NCBI RefSeq assembly: GCF_010119195.1
Contig: NZ_WRXL01000001.1
Location: 248,001 to 312,000 of the forward strand
From: Haloarcula salina
GTDB taxonomy: Archaea; Halobacteriota; Halobacteria; Halobacteriales; Haloarculaceae
DNA: 64,000 bases
Direction: 5' to 3'
The notes under the pieces were generated by a model. It was not told where the DNA came from, searched no databases, and saw only the letters and a program-made list of their open reading frames with translations. This document shows, one piece after another, positions 44,065 through 52,911 of the stretch (the first letter of the stretch is position 1; each line of letters opens with the position of its first letter). The position numbers and the translations under genes are program-made.

Positions 44065-44499
44065 ATGGTCGAAGTTCCAGACGCTCTCAATACGCTCTTC
44101 AGCGCGCAAGTCGAGTCCGACGGCGACCGGTACGTCGTCGAGATTCCGAAACGCGAGGTCAGCCACGGCGCCCTCGCCCCGGGCGAGACGTACCGCGTCG
44201 GGCTCCTCTCACAGGTAGACGGGGAGACAGCGACATCGACACCGGAACCGGCACGCGAGACCGACTCGGTCAGTACGTCGTCAGGCGTCCCACAGCCACC
44301 GGTCGACGAGGGCGAGGTCCGCGAGGTGACCATCGAGTCCCTCGGCGATCAGGGCGACGGAATCGCCAAGGTCGAGCGCGGCTACGTCGTCATCGTTCCG
44401 GACGGACAGCCCGGCGACTCGCCGACGGTGGAGATCGAGACCGTTCAGGAGAACGTCGCCTTCGCGAGCGTCGTCGACACCGACGGCCAGCGCGCGTAG
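44065..44499 (+). CDS. TRAM domain RNA-binding protein
   Basis: A 144-residue protein from the ATG at 44065. The C-terminal 65 residues form a TRAM domain: GEVREVTIESLGDQGDGIAK, VERGYVVIVPDGQPGDSPTV and VQENVAFASVV. The N-terminal part (NTLFSAQVESDGDRYVVEIP, VGLLSQVDG) is a small beta unit followed by a disordered Ser/Thr/Pro-rich linker. Archaeal TRAM proteins bind RNA and act as cold-shock-like chaperones. Several paralogues usually occur per genome. It starts about 25 bases after an ATTATCT element. Confidence 0.87.
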   Translation: MVEVPDALNTLFSAQVESDGDRYVVEIPKREVSHGALAPGETYRVGLLSQVDGETATSTPEPARETDSVSTSSGVPQPPVDEGEVREVTIESLGDQGDGIAKVERGYVVIVPDGQPGDSPTVEIETVQENVAFASVVDTDGQRA

Positions 44500-44643
44500 T
44501 CGCCCCGCGGCGCTCCCGGCTCGTTACCGGTCGGCTCTCACGTCCGGAAGGAGGGCGTGAGCGGTGCCGTTCGCCCACTTGAATGGGATCTGTCGCTCGC
44601 GATAGAAGTCCAAGAACGACTAGTAATCACAGCATCACAAACG

Positions 44644-44655
44644 TTTATATAATTT
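44644..44655 (+). promoter_or_regulatory. TATA box of tbp
   Basis: TTTATATAATTT at 44644-44655 lies about 30 bases before the tbp ATG at 44679, so the transcript is likely leaderless. A second AT-rich stretch, TATTTAAAACA, overlies the expected initiation site and could bind TBP itself. Confidence 0.7.
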
Positions 44656-44678
44656 AAGTTCGGTATTTAAAACACTAT

Positions 44679-45239
44679 ATGGTCGACCCAAAAGAGAGCA
44701 TTGACATCGAAAATGTCGTTGCTTCGACCGGAATCGGACAGGAACTCGACCTTGAGAGCGTCGCGATGGACCTGGAGGGGGCCGACTACGACCCCGAGCA
44801 GTTCCCGGGCCTCGTCTATCGCACACAGGACCCCAAGTCCGCCGCCCTCATCTTCCGGTCGGGCAAGATCGTCTGCACCGGCGCGAAGTCGACGGACGAC
44901 GTGCACCAGAGCCTGCGTATCGTCTTCGACAAGCTCCGCGAACTCAACATCCAGGTCGACGACGACCCGGAGATCGTCGTCCAGAACATCGTCAGCTCCG
45001 CCGATCTGGGGAGCTCGCTCAACCTGAACGCCATCGCCATCGGGCTTGGACTGGAGAACATCGAGTACGAGCCCGAGCAGTTCCCGGGCCTCGTCTACCG
45101 ACTGGACGAACCGGACGTGGTCGCGCTGCTGTTCGGCTCCGGGAAGCTCGTCGTCACCGGCGGGAAGCGCAAGGAGGACGCCGAAGAGGCCGTCGACACC
45201 ATCGTCGAGCGTCTCAGCGACCTCGGCCTGCTGGACTGA
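44679..45239 (+). CDS. tbp: TATA-binding protein (TBP)
   Basis: A 186-residue general transcription factor built of two direct repeats. Repeat 1: IENVVASTGIGQELDLESVA, YDPEQFPGLVYRTQDPKSAA and LIFRSGKIVCTGAKSTDDVH; repeat 2: VQNIVSSADLGSSLNLNAIA, YEPEQFPGLVYRLDEPDVVA, LLFGSGKLVVTGGKRKEDAE. The paired phenylalanines and valines that kink the TATA box are present. Length and acidity are typical. Haloarchaea have several TBPs; this looks like the housekeeping type. Confidence 0.95.
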   Translation: MVDPKESIDIENVVASTGIGQELDLESVAMDLEGADYDPEQFPGLVYRTQDPKSAALIFRSGKIVCTGAKSTDDVHQSLRIVFDKLRELNIQVDDDPEIVVQNIVSSADLGSSLNLNAIAIGLGLENIEYEPEQFPGLVYRLDEPDVVALLFGSGKLVVTGGKRKEDAEEAVDTIVERLSDLGLLD

Positions 45240-45370
45240 GACAGACCGCGGCGGACAGAGGTCACACAGTTTTATCCCCGAACCGCTTCCGAGCGACCGC
45301 GTCGGCGGCGACCGTCCGACGCCGACGCGAACCCCGCGGTTCAAATACCATCGCGCCCAACCCCGTTCCG

Positions 45371-47812
45371 ATGGCAGACCCCGCCTCGACGGGCACGGAG
45401 TCCTGGCGCGAGTACTTCGGCTTCGACGAGCCGTACGACAACCAGGCCGACGCCGTCGAGCGGGCGATCGAAGCGGGAAAAGCCCGCGGCTTCCTCGCGA
45501 TGGAGGGGCCCTGCGGGACGGGCAAGACGATGGCCGCGCTCACCGCCGCGGCGACGCTCGTCCGCGACACCGACCTCTACGAGCGCGTCGTCGTCGTCAC
45601 GCCGGTCAAACAGCAGCTCCAGCAGTTCGTCGACGACCTCCGGACGCTCAATGCGGGCGTCGAGGAGCCGTTTTCCGGCATCTCGCTCGTCGGCAAGCGC
45701 GACCTGTGTCCGTACGGGCGGGAGGGGCTGTTTCCCGACGACGCGAGCACGCACGACCGCTGTGAGGACCTGCGGGAGGCGACGGCGCGCTTCGTGGAGG
45801 ACGACGGGCGCTCGGACGGGGCAGCGGTCGCGGACGCGGCGGTCGCCGGCGAGGCCGACGACGACCAGTGGTGGGACCCGCGGAAGGGACAGGACCTCGC
45901 GGCGGCCGCCCGCCCCGACGCCGCCTCGCAAGCGACCCTCGGCGAAGACACGCTCTCGACCGCGGGCGCGCACTCCCCGTACCGGCCGAGTCAGCCGACC
46001 GCCCCGGAATCGATGGCCGAGGGATCGGACCCGCCGCTGTACTGCCCGTTCGAGGCGGACTGGTACGCCCGCAACAAGGGCTCGCCCGTCGACTTCTCCG
46101 CCGGCGAGCACGGCGTCGTGACGATGGCCGACTACCTCCCGGCGGCGACCGAGCGGGGGACGTGTCCCCACCGCGTGATGAGCGTCCTGCTCTCCGCGGC
46201 CGACGTGATCGTCGGGAACTACAACCACCTGTTCGACCCGGCGTCGCGGCCGCTCCTCTCGGAGGTGCTGGACGAGCAGACGTTCGTGATCGTCGACGAG
46301 GCCCACCGCCTCGAAGAGCGCGTCAGGGACCTCCTGTCGGACCGCATCGGCAGGCAGACGCTCGTGCAAGCGCGCAACGACTGTAACACGCTGATCCAGC
46401 GCGCCCAGCAGAGCGCCGACCACAAGCGGCAGGTGCGCGAGGTGCTGTCGGCCCGCGAAGTACCGCTCGATGCGGTCGATCAGGCCCGGACGTTCTACGA
46501 CGACCTCCTGGGCTGGCTCGACGACCGCGTCGAGTCCTTCCTCGACGCCGAGTACGAGGGGTGGCGCGCGGACCTGTCGACACTCCCCGAACACGACATG
46601 GAGATCCCGCTTCGCGACCCTGACACCGTCGAGCGGGACGAGCTCACCGAGTGGGCCGAGCGCCGTGGCTACGACGGGACGGTCTGGCGGACGCTGTCGC
46701 AGGTCGGCGCGGCCGTCGAGGACGTGATCGACCAGCTCGGGCTGACCCGCCAGCCGGTGTGCGCCGCCGTCGGCGTCCTCGCGGGCCACTGGTGGGAGCG
46801 CGATCACGCGACCTTCCTCCGAGAGATCGAACTGGAGCACTCGCCCGACGAGCGCCGCCGCGGCGAGGCCGACTACCGGGCCGCCTACACCGCCGGGCTG
46901 TGCTGCTACAACTGCATGCCCGCCACGGCGCTCCGGAACGTCTTCGACGACCTCGGCGGCGGCGTTCTCATGAGCGCGACGCTGGAACCGCTCGACGTGT
47001 TCACCCGCGTCTCGGGGCTGGACGCGATGGCCGAGGACGGCACGGGCGGGGTAGACGAGAGCGACGGCCGGCCCGTTCGGACGACGACCTACGACCTCCC
47101 CTTTCCCCCGGAGAACCGCGCGTCGTACCTCGTCGACGCGACGCCGTTCACCGCCCGCAACCGCGGCGACCCGGAGGCGATGGAGCCGCTGGGTGAGGAC
47201 TGGAACCCCACCCGCGACGAGTACGCCCAGGCGCTCCGGGCGCTCGCGCGCTCGCCGGGCAACGTCATGATCGCGATGCCTAACTACCGCGAGGCGCGCT
47301 GGGCCGGCGCGTACCTCCGGGAGGCGGTCGAGAAGTCGGTACTCATCGACGAGTCCTCGAGCAACGAGGAGACGGAGCGCACGAAACGCGAGTTCTTCCG
47401 CGGCGAGGGGCGGGTCCTCGTCACCTCGACGCGCGGGACGCTGACGGAGGGCGTCGACTACGACGGCGCGAAGCTCTCGACCTGTGCCGTCGTGGGCATT
47501 CCGCTGGTCAACATCGGCTCGCCGCGCGTGCGCGGCGTCCAGCGGGCCTACGGCGACGCCTTCGGCGAGGACAACGCCTTCGAGTACGCCCTGACCGTCC
47601 CCGCGGTCCGCCGGGCGCGACAGGCCATCGGCCGCGTCATCCGCGGGGCCGACGAGGTCGGCGTCCGCGCCCTCGTCGGTCGCCGCTACGCCCCGGACGC
47701 CCGCCACTCCGTCTATCCCTACCTCCCCGAGGGCGAGCGCGAGGAGTTCACGCGGATGACGCCTGACTTCCTCGCCTCCCAACTGGAGTCGTTCTGGAAC
47801 GACCATCGGTGA
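45371..47812 (+). CDS. XPD/DinG-type superfamily 2 DNA helicase
   Basis: An 813-residue helicase. Walker A is AMEGPCGTGKT (about 43-53), Walker B the DEAH box in FVIVDEAHRLE (309-312). Four cysteines, C113, C131, C225 and C265, can form the [4Fe-4S] cluster of the XPD family, but C131 and C225 are separated by a 90-residue Asp/Ala-rich insertion. The C-terminal half contains GVLMSATLEPLDVF, RGTLTEGVDYDGA, VRRARQAIGRVIRG with the motif VI arginine. It unwinds DNA 5'-3', in repair or transcription-linked tasks. It is the only gene between tbp and a zinc microprotein. Confidence 0.88.
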   Translation: MADPASTGTESWREYFGFDEPYDNQADAVERAIEAGKARGFLAMEGPCGTGKTMAALTAAATLVRDTDLYERVVVVTPVKQQLQQFVDDLRTLNAGVEEPFSGISLVGKRDLCPYGREGLFPDDASTHDRCEDLREATARFVEDDGRSDGAAVADAAVAGEADDDQWWDPRKGQDLAAAARPDAASQATLGEDTLSTAGAHSPYRPSQPTAPESMAEGSDPPLYCPFEADWYARNKGSPVDFSAGEHGVVTMADYLPAATERGTCPHRVMSVLLSAADVIVGNYNHLFDPASRPLLSEVLDEQTFVIVDEAHRLEERVRDLLSDRIGRQTLVQARNDCNTLIQRAQQSADHKRQVREVLSAREVPLDAVDQARTFYDDLLGWLDDRVESFLDAEYEGWRADLSTLPEHDMEIPLRDPDTVERDELTEWAERRGYDGTVWRTLSQVGAAVEDVIDQLGLTRQPVCAAVGVLAGHWWERDHATFLREIELEHSPDERRRGEADYRAAYTAGLCCYNCMPATALRNVFDDLGGGVLMSATLEPLDVFTRVSGLDAMAEDGTGGVDESDGRPVRTTTYDLPFPPENRASYLVDATPFTARNRGDPEAMEPLGEDWNPTRDEYAQALRALARSPGNVMIAMPNYREARWAGAYLREAVEKSVLIDESSSNEETERTKREFFRGEGRVLVTSTRGTLTEGVDYDGAKLSTCAVVGIPLVNIGSPRVRGVQRAYGDAFGEDNAFEYALTVPAVRRARQAIGRVIRGADEVGVRALVGRRYAPDARHSVYPYLPEGEREEFTRMTPDFLASQLESFWNDHR

Positions 47813-47885
47813 GTTCCTGTCGATGAATCGGAACATATGGCGGGCAACGGAAAGCCTATACAGCGTGGAACGAGTGTTTGTATAG

Positions 47886-48047
47886 ATGCCCGAGTGTCAG
47901 AACTGCGGCGAGTTCGTTACCGAGCAGTACGTACGGGTCTTCACACCAGAGGCCGTCGAGGGTCACGGGCCGCGCGTCTGCCCGAACTGTGAGGACAAAC
48001 TCCGGGACGGCGCGGACGTTCGCGAAGCCCGGTCGTCGAGACAGTAG
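47886..48047 (+). CDS. Zinc microprotein (53 aa), two CxxC motifs
   Basis: A 53-residue protein from the ATG at 47886 to a TAG at 48045-48047. It reads PECQNCGEFV at the start and VCPNCEDKLRDGADVREARS in the second half, two CxxC pairs forming one zinc site. It matches a haloarchaeal microprotein family that I recall as DUF7563 (PECQNCG...VCPxCEDKxRDGA). A TATA-like CCTATAC about 30 bases upstream suggests a leaderless mRNA. Haloarchaeal zinc microproteins are often regulatory, but this one has no assigned job. Confidence 0.8.
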   Translation: MPECQNCGEFVTEQYVRVFTPEAVEGHGPRVCPNCEDKLRDGADVREARSSRQ

Positions 48048-48098
48048 GGCGACTCGTTTTCGGGAAGTACACAAGGCCGGCAGCGCGTAGCTACTGCC

Positions 48099-49172
48099 AT
48101 GAGCGAACTCGACGTTGAGGCGGTCGACGAGATCGACGCCCCGACGGGAATCGACGCGGCCGAGTACGTCCTCTACGGAGGGAAAGGCGGCGTCGGGAAG
48201 ACGACCTGCGCCGCGGCGACCGCGCTGGCGTCGGCCCGCGACGGGACGGCGACGCTCGTCGTCTCGACTGACCCCGCGCACTCGCTGTCGGACACGCTGG
48301 ACGCCGACATCCCGGCGACGCCGACGCGAATCCGCGAGGAGATCCCGCTGTTCGCGGCCGAGATCGACCCGGAGGCCGCCGTCGGCGACGGGCCGCTGGG
48401 CGTCGACGGCGACGCCTTCGGCGGGATGGGCGACCTGCTCGGCGGCGACGGCATGATGGGCGGGGGCGGTGCAGAGGCTGGTGACCCAATCAGCGGCGAA
48501 GACGGTCTGCTCGGTGGGTCCATGCCGGGTGCCGACGAGGCCGCCGCCATGCGCCTGTTGCTCGACTACGTCGACGACGACCGCTTCGACCGCGTCGTCA
48601 TCGACACCGCGCCGACCGGCCACACCCTGCGCCTGCTCGAACTCCCGGAGACGATGGACTCGATGGTCGGGAAGATCCTCCAGCTCCGCGAGCGCTTCTC
48701 CGGCATGATGGGCAATCTCACCGGGATGTTCGGCGGCGATGACGACGACGTGGACGCCGAAGCCGGTATCGAGGACCTCCGCGAACTCTCGGACCGCATC
48801 GAACACCTGCGCTCGATCCTCCAGGACCCGGGGCGCACTGACTTCCGGATCGTGATGGTCCCCGAGGAACTCTCCGTCGTCGAGTCCGAGCGCCTGCTCG
48901 GCCGGCTGGCCGAGTTCGACATTCCCGTCGGGACCGTCGTCGTCAACCGAGTGATGCAGGACCCGAGCGAGGTGCTCGGCGGGGACGTCGACATCCCGGG
49001 CCCGAACCACGACGACTGCGAGTTCTGCGCGCGGCGCTGGCAGGTCCAGCAGGAGGCGCTGGCGCGCTCACAGGACATGTTCCGCGGGCACGACGTGCGC
49101 CGCGTCCCGCTGTTCGCGGAGGAAGTGCGGGGCGAGCGGCTGCTGGGCGTCGTCGCGGCCTGTCTGGACTAG
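48099..49172 (+). CDS. Get3/ArsA-type ATPase
   Basis: A 357-residue ATPase of the ArsA/Get3 class. The deviant P-loop is YGGKGGVGKTTCAAATALAS (about 26-45), followed by STDPAHSLSDTLDADIP (switch I). The switch II Asp is in VVIDTAPTGHTLRLLELPE. Two glycine/methionine-rich stretches, GGMGDLLGGDGMMGGGGAEA and RFSGMMGNLTGMFGGDDDDV, could form the hydrophobic substrate groove. CEFCARRWQ near the C-terminus holds a CxxC, known in Get3 for dimer zinc. It probably chaperones tail-anchored or hydrophobic proteins; arsenite export is less likely as no ArsB-type gene is near. Confidence 0.86.
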   Translation: MSELDVEAVDEIDAPTGIDAAEYVLYGGKGGVGKTTCAAATALASARDGTATLVVSTDPAHSLSDTLDADIPATPTRIREEIPLFAAEIDPEAAVGDGPLGVDGDAFGGMGDLLGGDGMMGGGGAEAGDPISGEDGLLGGSMPGADEAAAMRLLLDYVDDDRFDRVVIDTAPTGHTLRLLELPETMDSMVGKILQLRERFSGMMGNLTGMFGGDDDDVDAEAGIEDLRELSDRIEHLRSILQDPGRTDFRIVMVPEELSVVESERLLGRLAEFDIPVGTVVVNRVMQDPSEVLGGDVDIPGPNHDDCEFCARRWQVQQEALARSQDMFRGHDVRRVPLFAEEVRGERLLGVVAACLD

Positions 49173-49993
49173 CTCGTCAGCGTTCGGAACACGTCGAAGG
49201 CGGCGTCGCGCCACCGCGCCGGGAGGTAATCGAGCATGAGCAGGAGCTTCGCGCCCTGGCCGACGGGGTATCGCGGCTCGGGGTCGCTCGCGCTCGCGGC
49301 GTCGCGGATCGTCAGCGCGACCGCGCCGGGCGCGACCGACAGCGCGTCCCGGACCCCGACGAGGTTCGAGTCCTCTTGTGCCCGATAGAGCCAGTCGTAC
49401 GCGCCGGTCGGTTCCAACCCGTCTGGGGCCGCGTCCGGACCGCCTCCAGCGGCGGCATCCACGGGACCGGGCTCGACGAGCACCACGTCGACGCCGAACT
49501 GCTCGACCTCCATCCGGAGCGCGTCGCTCAGTCCCTCCAGCGCGAACTCCGAGGCCGCGTACGCGCCCTGATTCGGGAAGGCGATTCGCCCGGCGACGCT
49601 GGAGACGTTGACGACGGTCCCGTTCTCGCGGGCCCGCATGTGCGGGAGCGCCTCGCGGACGAGGCGATGTGGCCCGTAGACGTTCCTGTCGAACTGCTCG
49701 TGCAACGCCGCCGTGGGCACGTCCTCGACCGCGCCGAACTGCGCGGCGCCGGCGCCGTTCACCAGGCAGTCGAGTCGGCCCTCCGCCTCGACGAGCGACT
49801 CGACGACGCGCTCGCACTCGCGTGGGTTCGTCACGTCGAGTTCGGCCGTCTCGCAGCCGTCCTCGGCGAGGTCGGACAGGTCCGACTCGTCGCGCGCGGT
49901 CGCCCAGACGATCCAGTCGTCGGCCAGGAACGCCTCGGCGGTCGCGCGCCCGATTCCCGACGCCGCCCCCGCTATCAGCACCGTCTTCGCCAT
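49169..49993 (-). CDS. SDR-fold protein lacking the catalytic lysine
   Basis: A 274-residue short-chain dehydrogenase/reductase from the ATG at 49991-49993. The cofactor motif is VLIAGAASGIGRATAEAFLA, the NNAG motif reads NGAGAAQFG, and the serine is in VVNVSSVAGRIAFPNQG. The active-site YxxxK is YAASE (Tyr145-Glu149): GAG replaces the lysine codon. The lysine is needed to lower the tyrosine pKa and bind the ribose, so activity is doubtful or altered. It is convergent with the Get3 gene with a 4-base overlap. Substrate unknown. Confidence 0.82.
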   Translation of the reverse strand: MAKTVLIAGAASGIGRATAEAFLADDWIVWATARDESDLSDLAEDGCETAELDVTNPRECERVVESLVEAEGRLDCLVNGAGAAQFGAVEDVPTAALHEQFDRNVYGPHRLVREALPHMRARENGTVVNVSSVAGRIAFPNQGAYAASEFALEGLSDALRMEVEQFGVDVVLVEPGPVDAAAGGGPDAAPDGLEPTGAYDWLYRAQEDSNLVGVRDALSVAPGAVALTIRDAASASDPEPRYPVGQGAKLLLMLDYLPARWRDAAFDVFRTLTS

Positions 49994-50137
49994 GTGTTGG
50001 CCGGTGGAACACACCCCGGACAGTTATAGTGTCGGTTGTCGGCGGTCAGGTCCGCGGCGGCGGGACCGTGCCGAGGTTAGCGACGCGGTCCCGGATCAAA
50101 GCGGGCGGCGCGTCCCCGACCGAGGCCGGCGGCGCGG

Positions 50138-50938
50138 TCACTCCACAGACGCCTTCGCCTCGTCGGCGTAGCTGTCGGCCAGCCGCGTCGGTTCGGGGAG
50201 CTTGTACCCGTCGGTCGTCGCCTCGACGAGGTCGGCGGCGGTCGACGCGGCGACGCGGTGGCCGGGACTGACGATGAGGGGGTTGATGTGGCGGTTCCGC
50301 GAGTCGTACTGTCGCGTCTGGACGGCGTGGCCGATGCGTGTCCCATCGGCGCACGTCTCCACCGACTCGTCGGCGGTGATGGGGATTCGCGTGCCGACCG
50401 GGTATTTCTCGTCCAGCGACCGATCCGGCGTGCCACAGAGGAGGCTCTTGGCGACGCCGACGGCCGGAACGTCCAGCGTGACGCCGACGTGCGTCGCCAG
50501 TCCGGCTTCCCGGAAGTGGATGCGTCCGCTGCCGTCGACGAGGATCACGTCCGGCTCGTGTGAGAGTTCGGCGAACGCCGCCAGTATCGCCCCGCCCTCG
50601 CGAAACGACAGCAGGCCCGGGATGTAGGGAATCTCGGTCCGCTCGACGGCGTGCACGCGCTCGACCACCTCGCCGTCCCGGAGCACGACGATGGCGGAGA
50701 CCGCTCGGTCGCCGACGAACGCCTGGTCGACACCGGCGACGATCGGCGGTTCCGCGCCATCGCAGGTCTCACCCAAAGTCGCCTGCTCGGTGTCCGTCGG
50801 CTCACTTCCGATTCGGGCCGGTGACACGGCGAGGTCGTCCTCGAAGCGCGCGGCGTCGGCGATGTCGCGCTGGAGGGCCTCCATCTCTGCCTGGGACAGC
50901 GACGGATCGGGGACGAACTCGGGGCGAACGGGCTCCAT
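50138..50938 (-). CDS. nfi: Endonuclease V
   Basis: A 266-residue nuclease from the ATG at 50936-50938. VAGVDQAFVGDRAVSAIVVL carries the first catalytic Asp in GVD, YIPGLLSFREGGAILAAFAE the glycine/Arg-rich loop with conserved SFREG, and DVILVDGSGRIHFREAGLAT the second Asp (DG). GVAKSLLCGT and PLIVSPGHRVAASTAADLVE follow, with the histidine. It cuts near deoxyinosine in DNA or inosine in RNA. It starts 2 bases after the rhomboid gene, so both form an operon. Confidence 0.93.
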   Translation of the reverse strand: MEPVRPEFVPDPSLSQAEMEALQRDIADAARFEDDLAVSPARIGSEPTDTEQATLGETCDGAEPPIVAGVDQAFVGDRAVSAIVVLRDGEVVERVHAVERTEIPYIPGLLSFREGGAILAAFAELSHEPDVILVDGSGRIHFREAGLATHVGVTLDVPAVGVAKSLLCGTPDRSLDEKYPVGTRIPITADESVETCADGTRIGHAVQTRQYDSRNRHINPLIVSPGHRVAASTAADLVEATTDGYKLPEPTRLADSYADEAKASVE

Positions 50939-50940
50939 CG

Positions 50941-51864
50941 TCACGGTCGCCGGCGGCCCGGACCGCCAGGTCCGCCGGGCCCGCGGCCGCCGCCGAACTG
51001 TATCTGCCCGGGAATGCGGCTGCGCCCTTTGACCCGCTGGCCGTACCACAGCCCGATGACGAGGCCGATGAGGTGCGCGAGGTGCGCAATGTTGCCCGCG
51101 AGCAGGCCCGACCCCATCGGATTGAGTGATCCCATGATGCTCAACAGGAAGTAGAAGCCGGTGATCGCCCAGATGGGGACCGGGATCAGGAAGTAGAGGT
51201 ACACCTTGAGGTCGGGCTTCAGTACCGTCAGAAACGCCATGATCGCGAGCGCGGCGCCGCTGGCTCCGAGGACGCCAGCCGAGGTTCCCTGTACGGCCTG
51301 GATGGCGATCTGACCGAGGCCCGCCAGGACGCCGGACGCGAGGAAGAACGCCGCGAACTTCTTCGAGCCGATCTGTTGCTCGACGAGACGGCCGAAGAAG
51401 TAGATGATGATGCCGTTCCCGAAGATGTGATAGAAGCCGAAGGGGGCGTGAGAGAACACGGACGTGACCCAGGTCCAGACGTACTCGGGGTGGCTCGGAT
51501 GGAGCACGAACAGCGCCTGAAAGGCATCGGAGCCGAGCGCTAGGATGACGACGTGCTCGAGGATGAACACGATGCCCATGATCGCCAGGAACAGGTACGT
51601 GACGTTCCCGCGGAAGTACGCGAGCGGGCCGCCCGTCCCGGTGTTGATTCCGAGGCGGTCGCCGACGCCACCGCTCGACGTGTCACCGCTGCTCACGCTG
51701 TCGTCGAACCCGCTGTCGAACACGCCGCCGGGATCGTCCCAGTTCTGCAACCCGGCACAGTCGTGGGCCTCGGGGAGACGGTGTTCGGAACAGTAGGTCC
51801 CGCCGCAGTGCCCACACTGATACGGCATGTTCTCTTGCTTCCCACAGGCGTCGCACTCCGACAT
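50941..51864 (-). CDS. Rhomboid intramembrane protease with N-terminal zinc finger
   Basis: A 307-residue protein. The N-terminal 40 residues form an AN1-like zinc finger: CDACGKQENMPYQCGHCGGT then YCSEHRLPEAHDC. About seven hydrophobic helices follow. The catalytic serine is in GVLGASGAALAIM and the histidine in AHLAHLIGLVIGL, with HIFGNGIIIYFFG supplying the N-loop HxxxN. The tail is Gly/Arg/Pro-rich. It cleaves membrane proteins in the lipid bilayer. The zinc-finger fusion may link recognition to ubiquitin-like or nucleic-acid ligands. It is paired with endonuclease V by adjacency only. Confidence 0.9.
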   Translation of the reverse strand: MSECDACGKQENMPYQCGHCGGTYCSEHRLPEAHDCAGLQNWDDPGGVFDSGFDDSVSSGDTSSGGVGDRLGINTGTGGPLAYFRGNVTYLFLAIMGIVFILEHVVILALGSDAFQALFVLHPSHPEYVWTWVTSVFSHAPFGFYHIFGNGIIIYFFGRLVEQQIGSKKFAAFFLASGVLAGLGQIAIQAVQGTSAGVLGASGAALAIMAFLTVLKPDLKVYLYFLIPVPIWAITGFYFLLSIMGSLNPMGSGLLAGNIAHLAHLIGLVIGLWYGQRVKGRSRIPGQIQFGGGRGPGGPGGPGRRRP

Positions 51865-51966
51865 TGGCTCACGTTAGGAGAGGCCGGTGCAAAGGGATTG
51901 TGTTTGGAAAAAGAGACGACGAGATGCGGCAGCCCGGAATGCGACGAGTTCGAGCGGTCGAGTGCG

Positions 51967-52911
51967 TTAGGCGCCTCCGTCGGGCCCCTTCTCTGCGTCC
52001 CGAAGCACGCCGATCCACGCCGGGTCCCCGTCATACTCGATCGAACCGCCGGACACCTCGATGGTGAGCGCCTCGCCGTCGGCGCGCTGCCCCTCGAACG
52101 CCGAGTGAAAGGAGTCGAGATCGTCGGCCTCGGAGGCCCGAATCGAATCGAGGAACTGCTCCTCCTCCCTGTCGGGCGCGAGCACCGTCGGCGACTCGTC
52201 CACCAGTTCGCTCTGGTCGTACCCGAAGATGTCCGCCAGCTTCTGGTTCACGTAGACGAACGTCCCGTCCTGAATGATGCAGACCCCGGCGAGTTCTTGC
52301 TCGACGAGGCGCTGGTACCACGAGAGGGCGTTCCAGAACTGCTGTTCCGTGCGGTGCTGCTCGATCGCGTTCTCGACGCGGTTCGCCAGCACCTCGTACG
52401 TGTCCGAACCGGCCCCCTTCTGCATGTAGTCCGTGACGCCCGAGGCGATCGCCTCGCTCGCGATCTCCTCGCTCCCCTTGCCGGTAAAGAGAATGAACGG
52501 AACGTCGGCGTACCGCTCGCGGACGATCTCGAGGAACTCCAGTCCGTCGGTGCTCGGCATCTCGTAGTCGCTGACGATGCAGTCCACGTCCTCGGACTCC
52601 AGGAAGTCCAGCGCCGCGACGACGCTGGTCTTCGAGACGACGTTCAGATCCTCGGTGATGCGAGAGAGGTACAGTTCGACCAGTTCGCCCACCTGCGGGT
52701 CGTCGTCGACGTGGAGGAGTGTGGACTCCTGGGACTCCTGATCCGTCGCCAGCGGAATCGGGACTTCCGTCCGTACCTCTTCGGGAGTGTTCGCTGACTC
52801 GGTCCGGATGAGGGGGACTCGCCGCGTCGTGGCGCGGCTGCTCCCCCGAATCGCGCCGTCGGGTAAATCGACGGTCCGACCGCCGAGCGTCCACGGTCCG
52901 TCGGTCTTCAT
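51967..52911 (-). CDS. Response regulator receiver with PAS domain
   Basis: About 314 residues if started at the ATG at 52909-52911; the first 60 residues look non-conserved and the true start may be further in. The receiver domain begins TLLHVDDDPQVGELVELYLS, with the phosphoacceptor in VDCIVSDYEMPSTDGLEFLE and the Lys in DYMQKGAGS. A PAS domain follows (LAGVCIIQDGTFVYVNQKLA then DIFGYDQSELVDESPTVLAP). No histidine-kinase or DNA-binding domain is present. It may relay signals by protein contacts. The gene precedes a long AT-rich gap upstream. Confidence 0.75.
   Translation of the reverse strand: MKTDGPWTLGGRTVDLPDGAIRGSSRATTRRVPLIRTESANTPEEVRTEVPIPLATDQESQESTLLHVDDDPQVGELVELYLSRITEDLNVVSKTSVVAALDFLESEDVDCIVSDYEMPSTDGLEFLEIVRERYADVPFILFTGKGSEEIASEAIASGVTDYMQKGAGSDTYEVLANRVENAIEQHRTEQQFWNALSWYQRLVEQELAGVCIIQDGTFVYVNQKLADIFGYDQSELVDESPTVLAPDREEEQFLDSIRASEADDLDSFHSAFEGQRADGEALTIEVSGGSIEYDGDPAWIGVLRDAEKGPDGGA

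Noticed and set aside
48099-49172. Arsenite-pump ATPase ArsA
   Set aside because: No arsenite permease, ArsR or ArsD gene is near, and a single ATPase domain with CxxC fits Get3 better.
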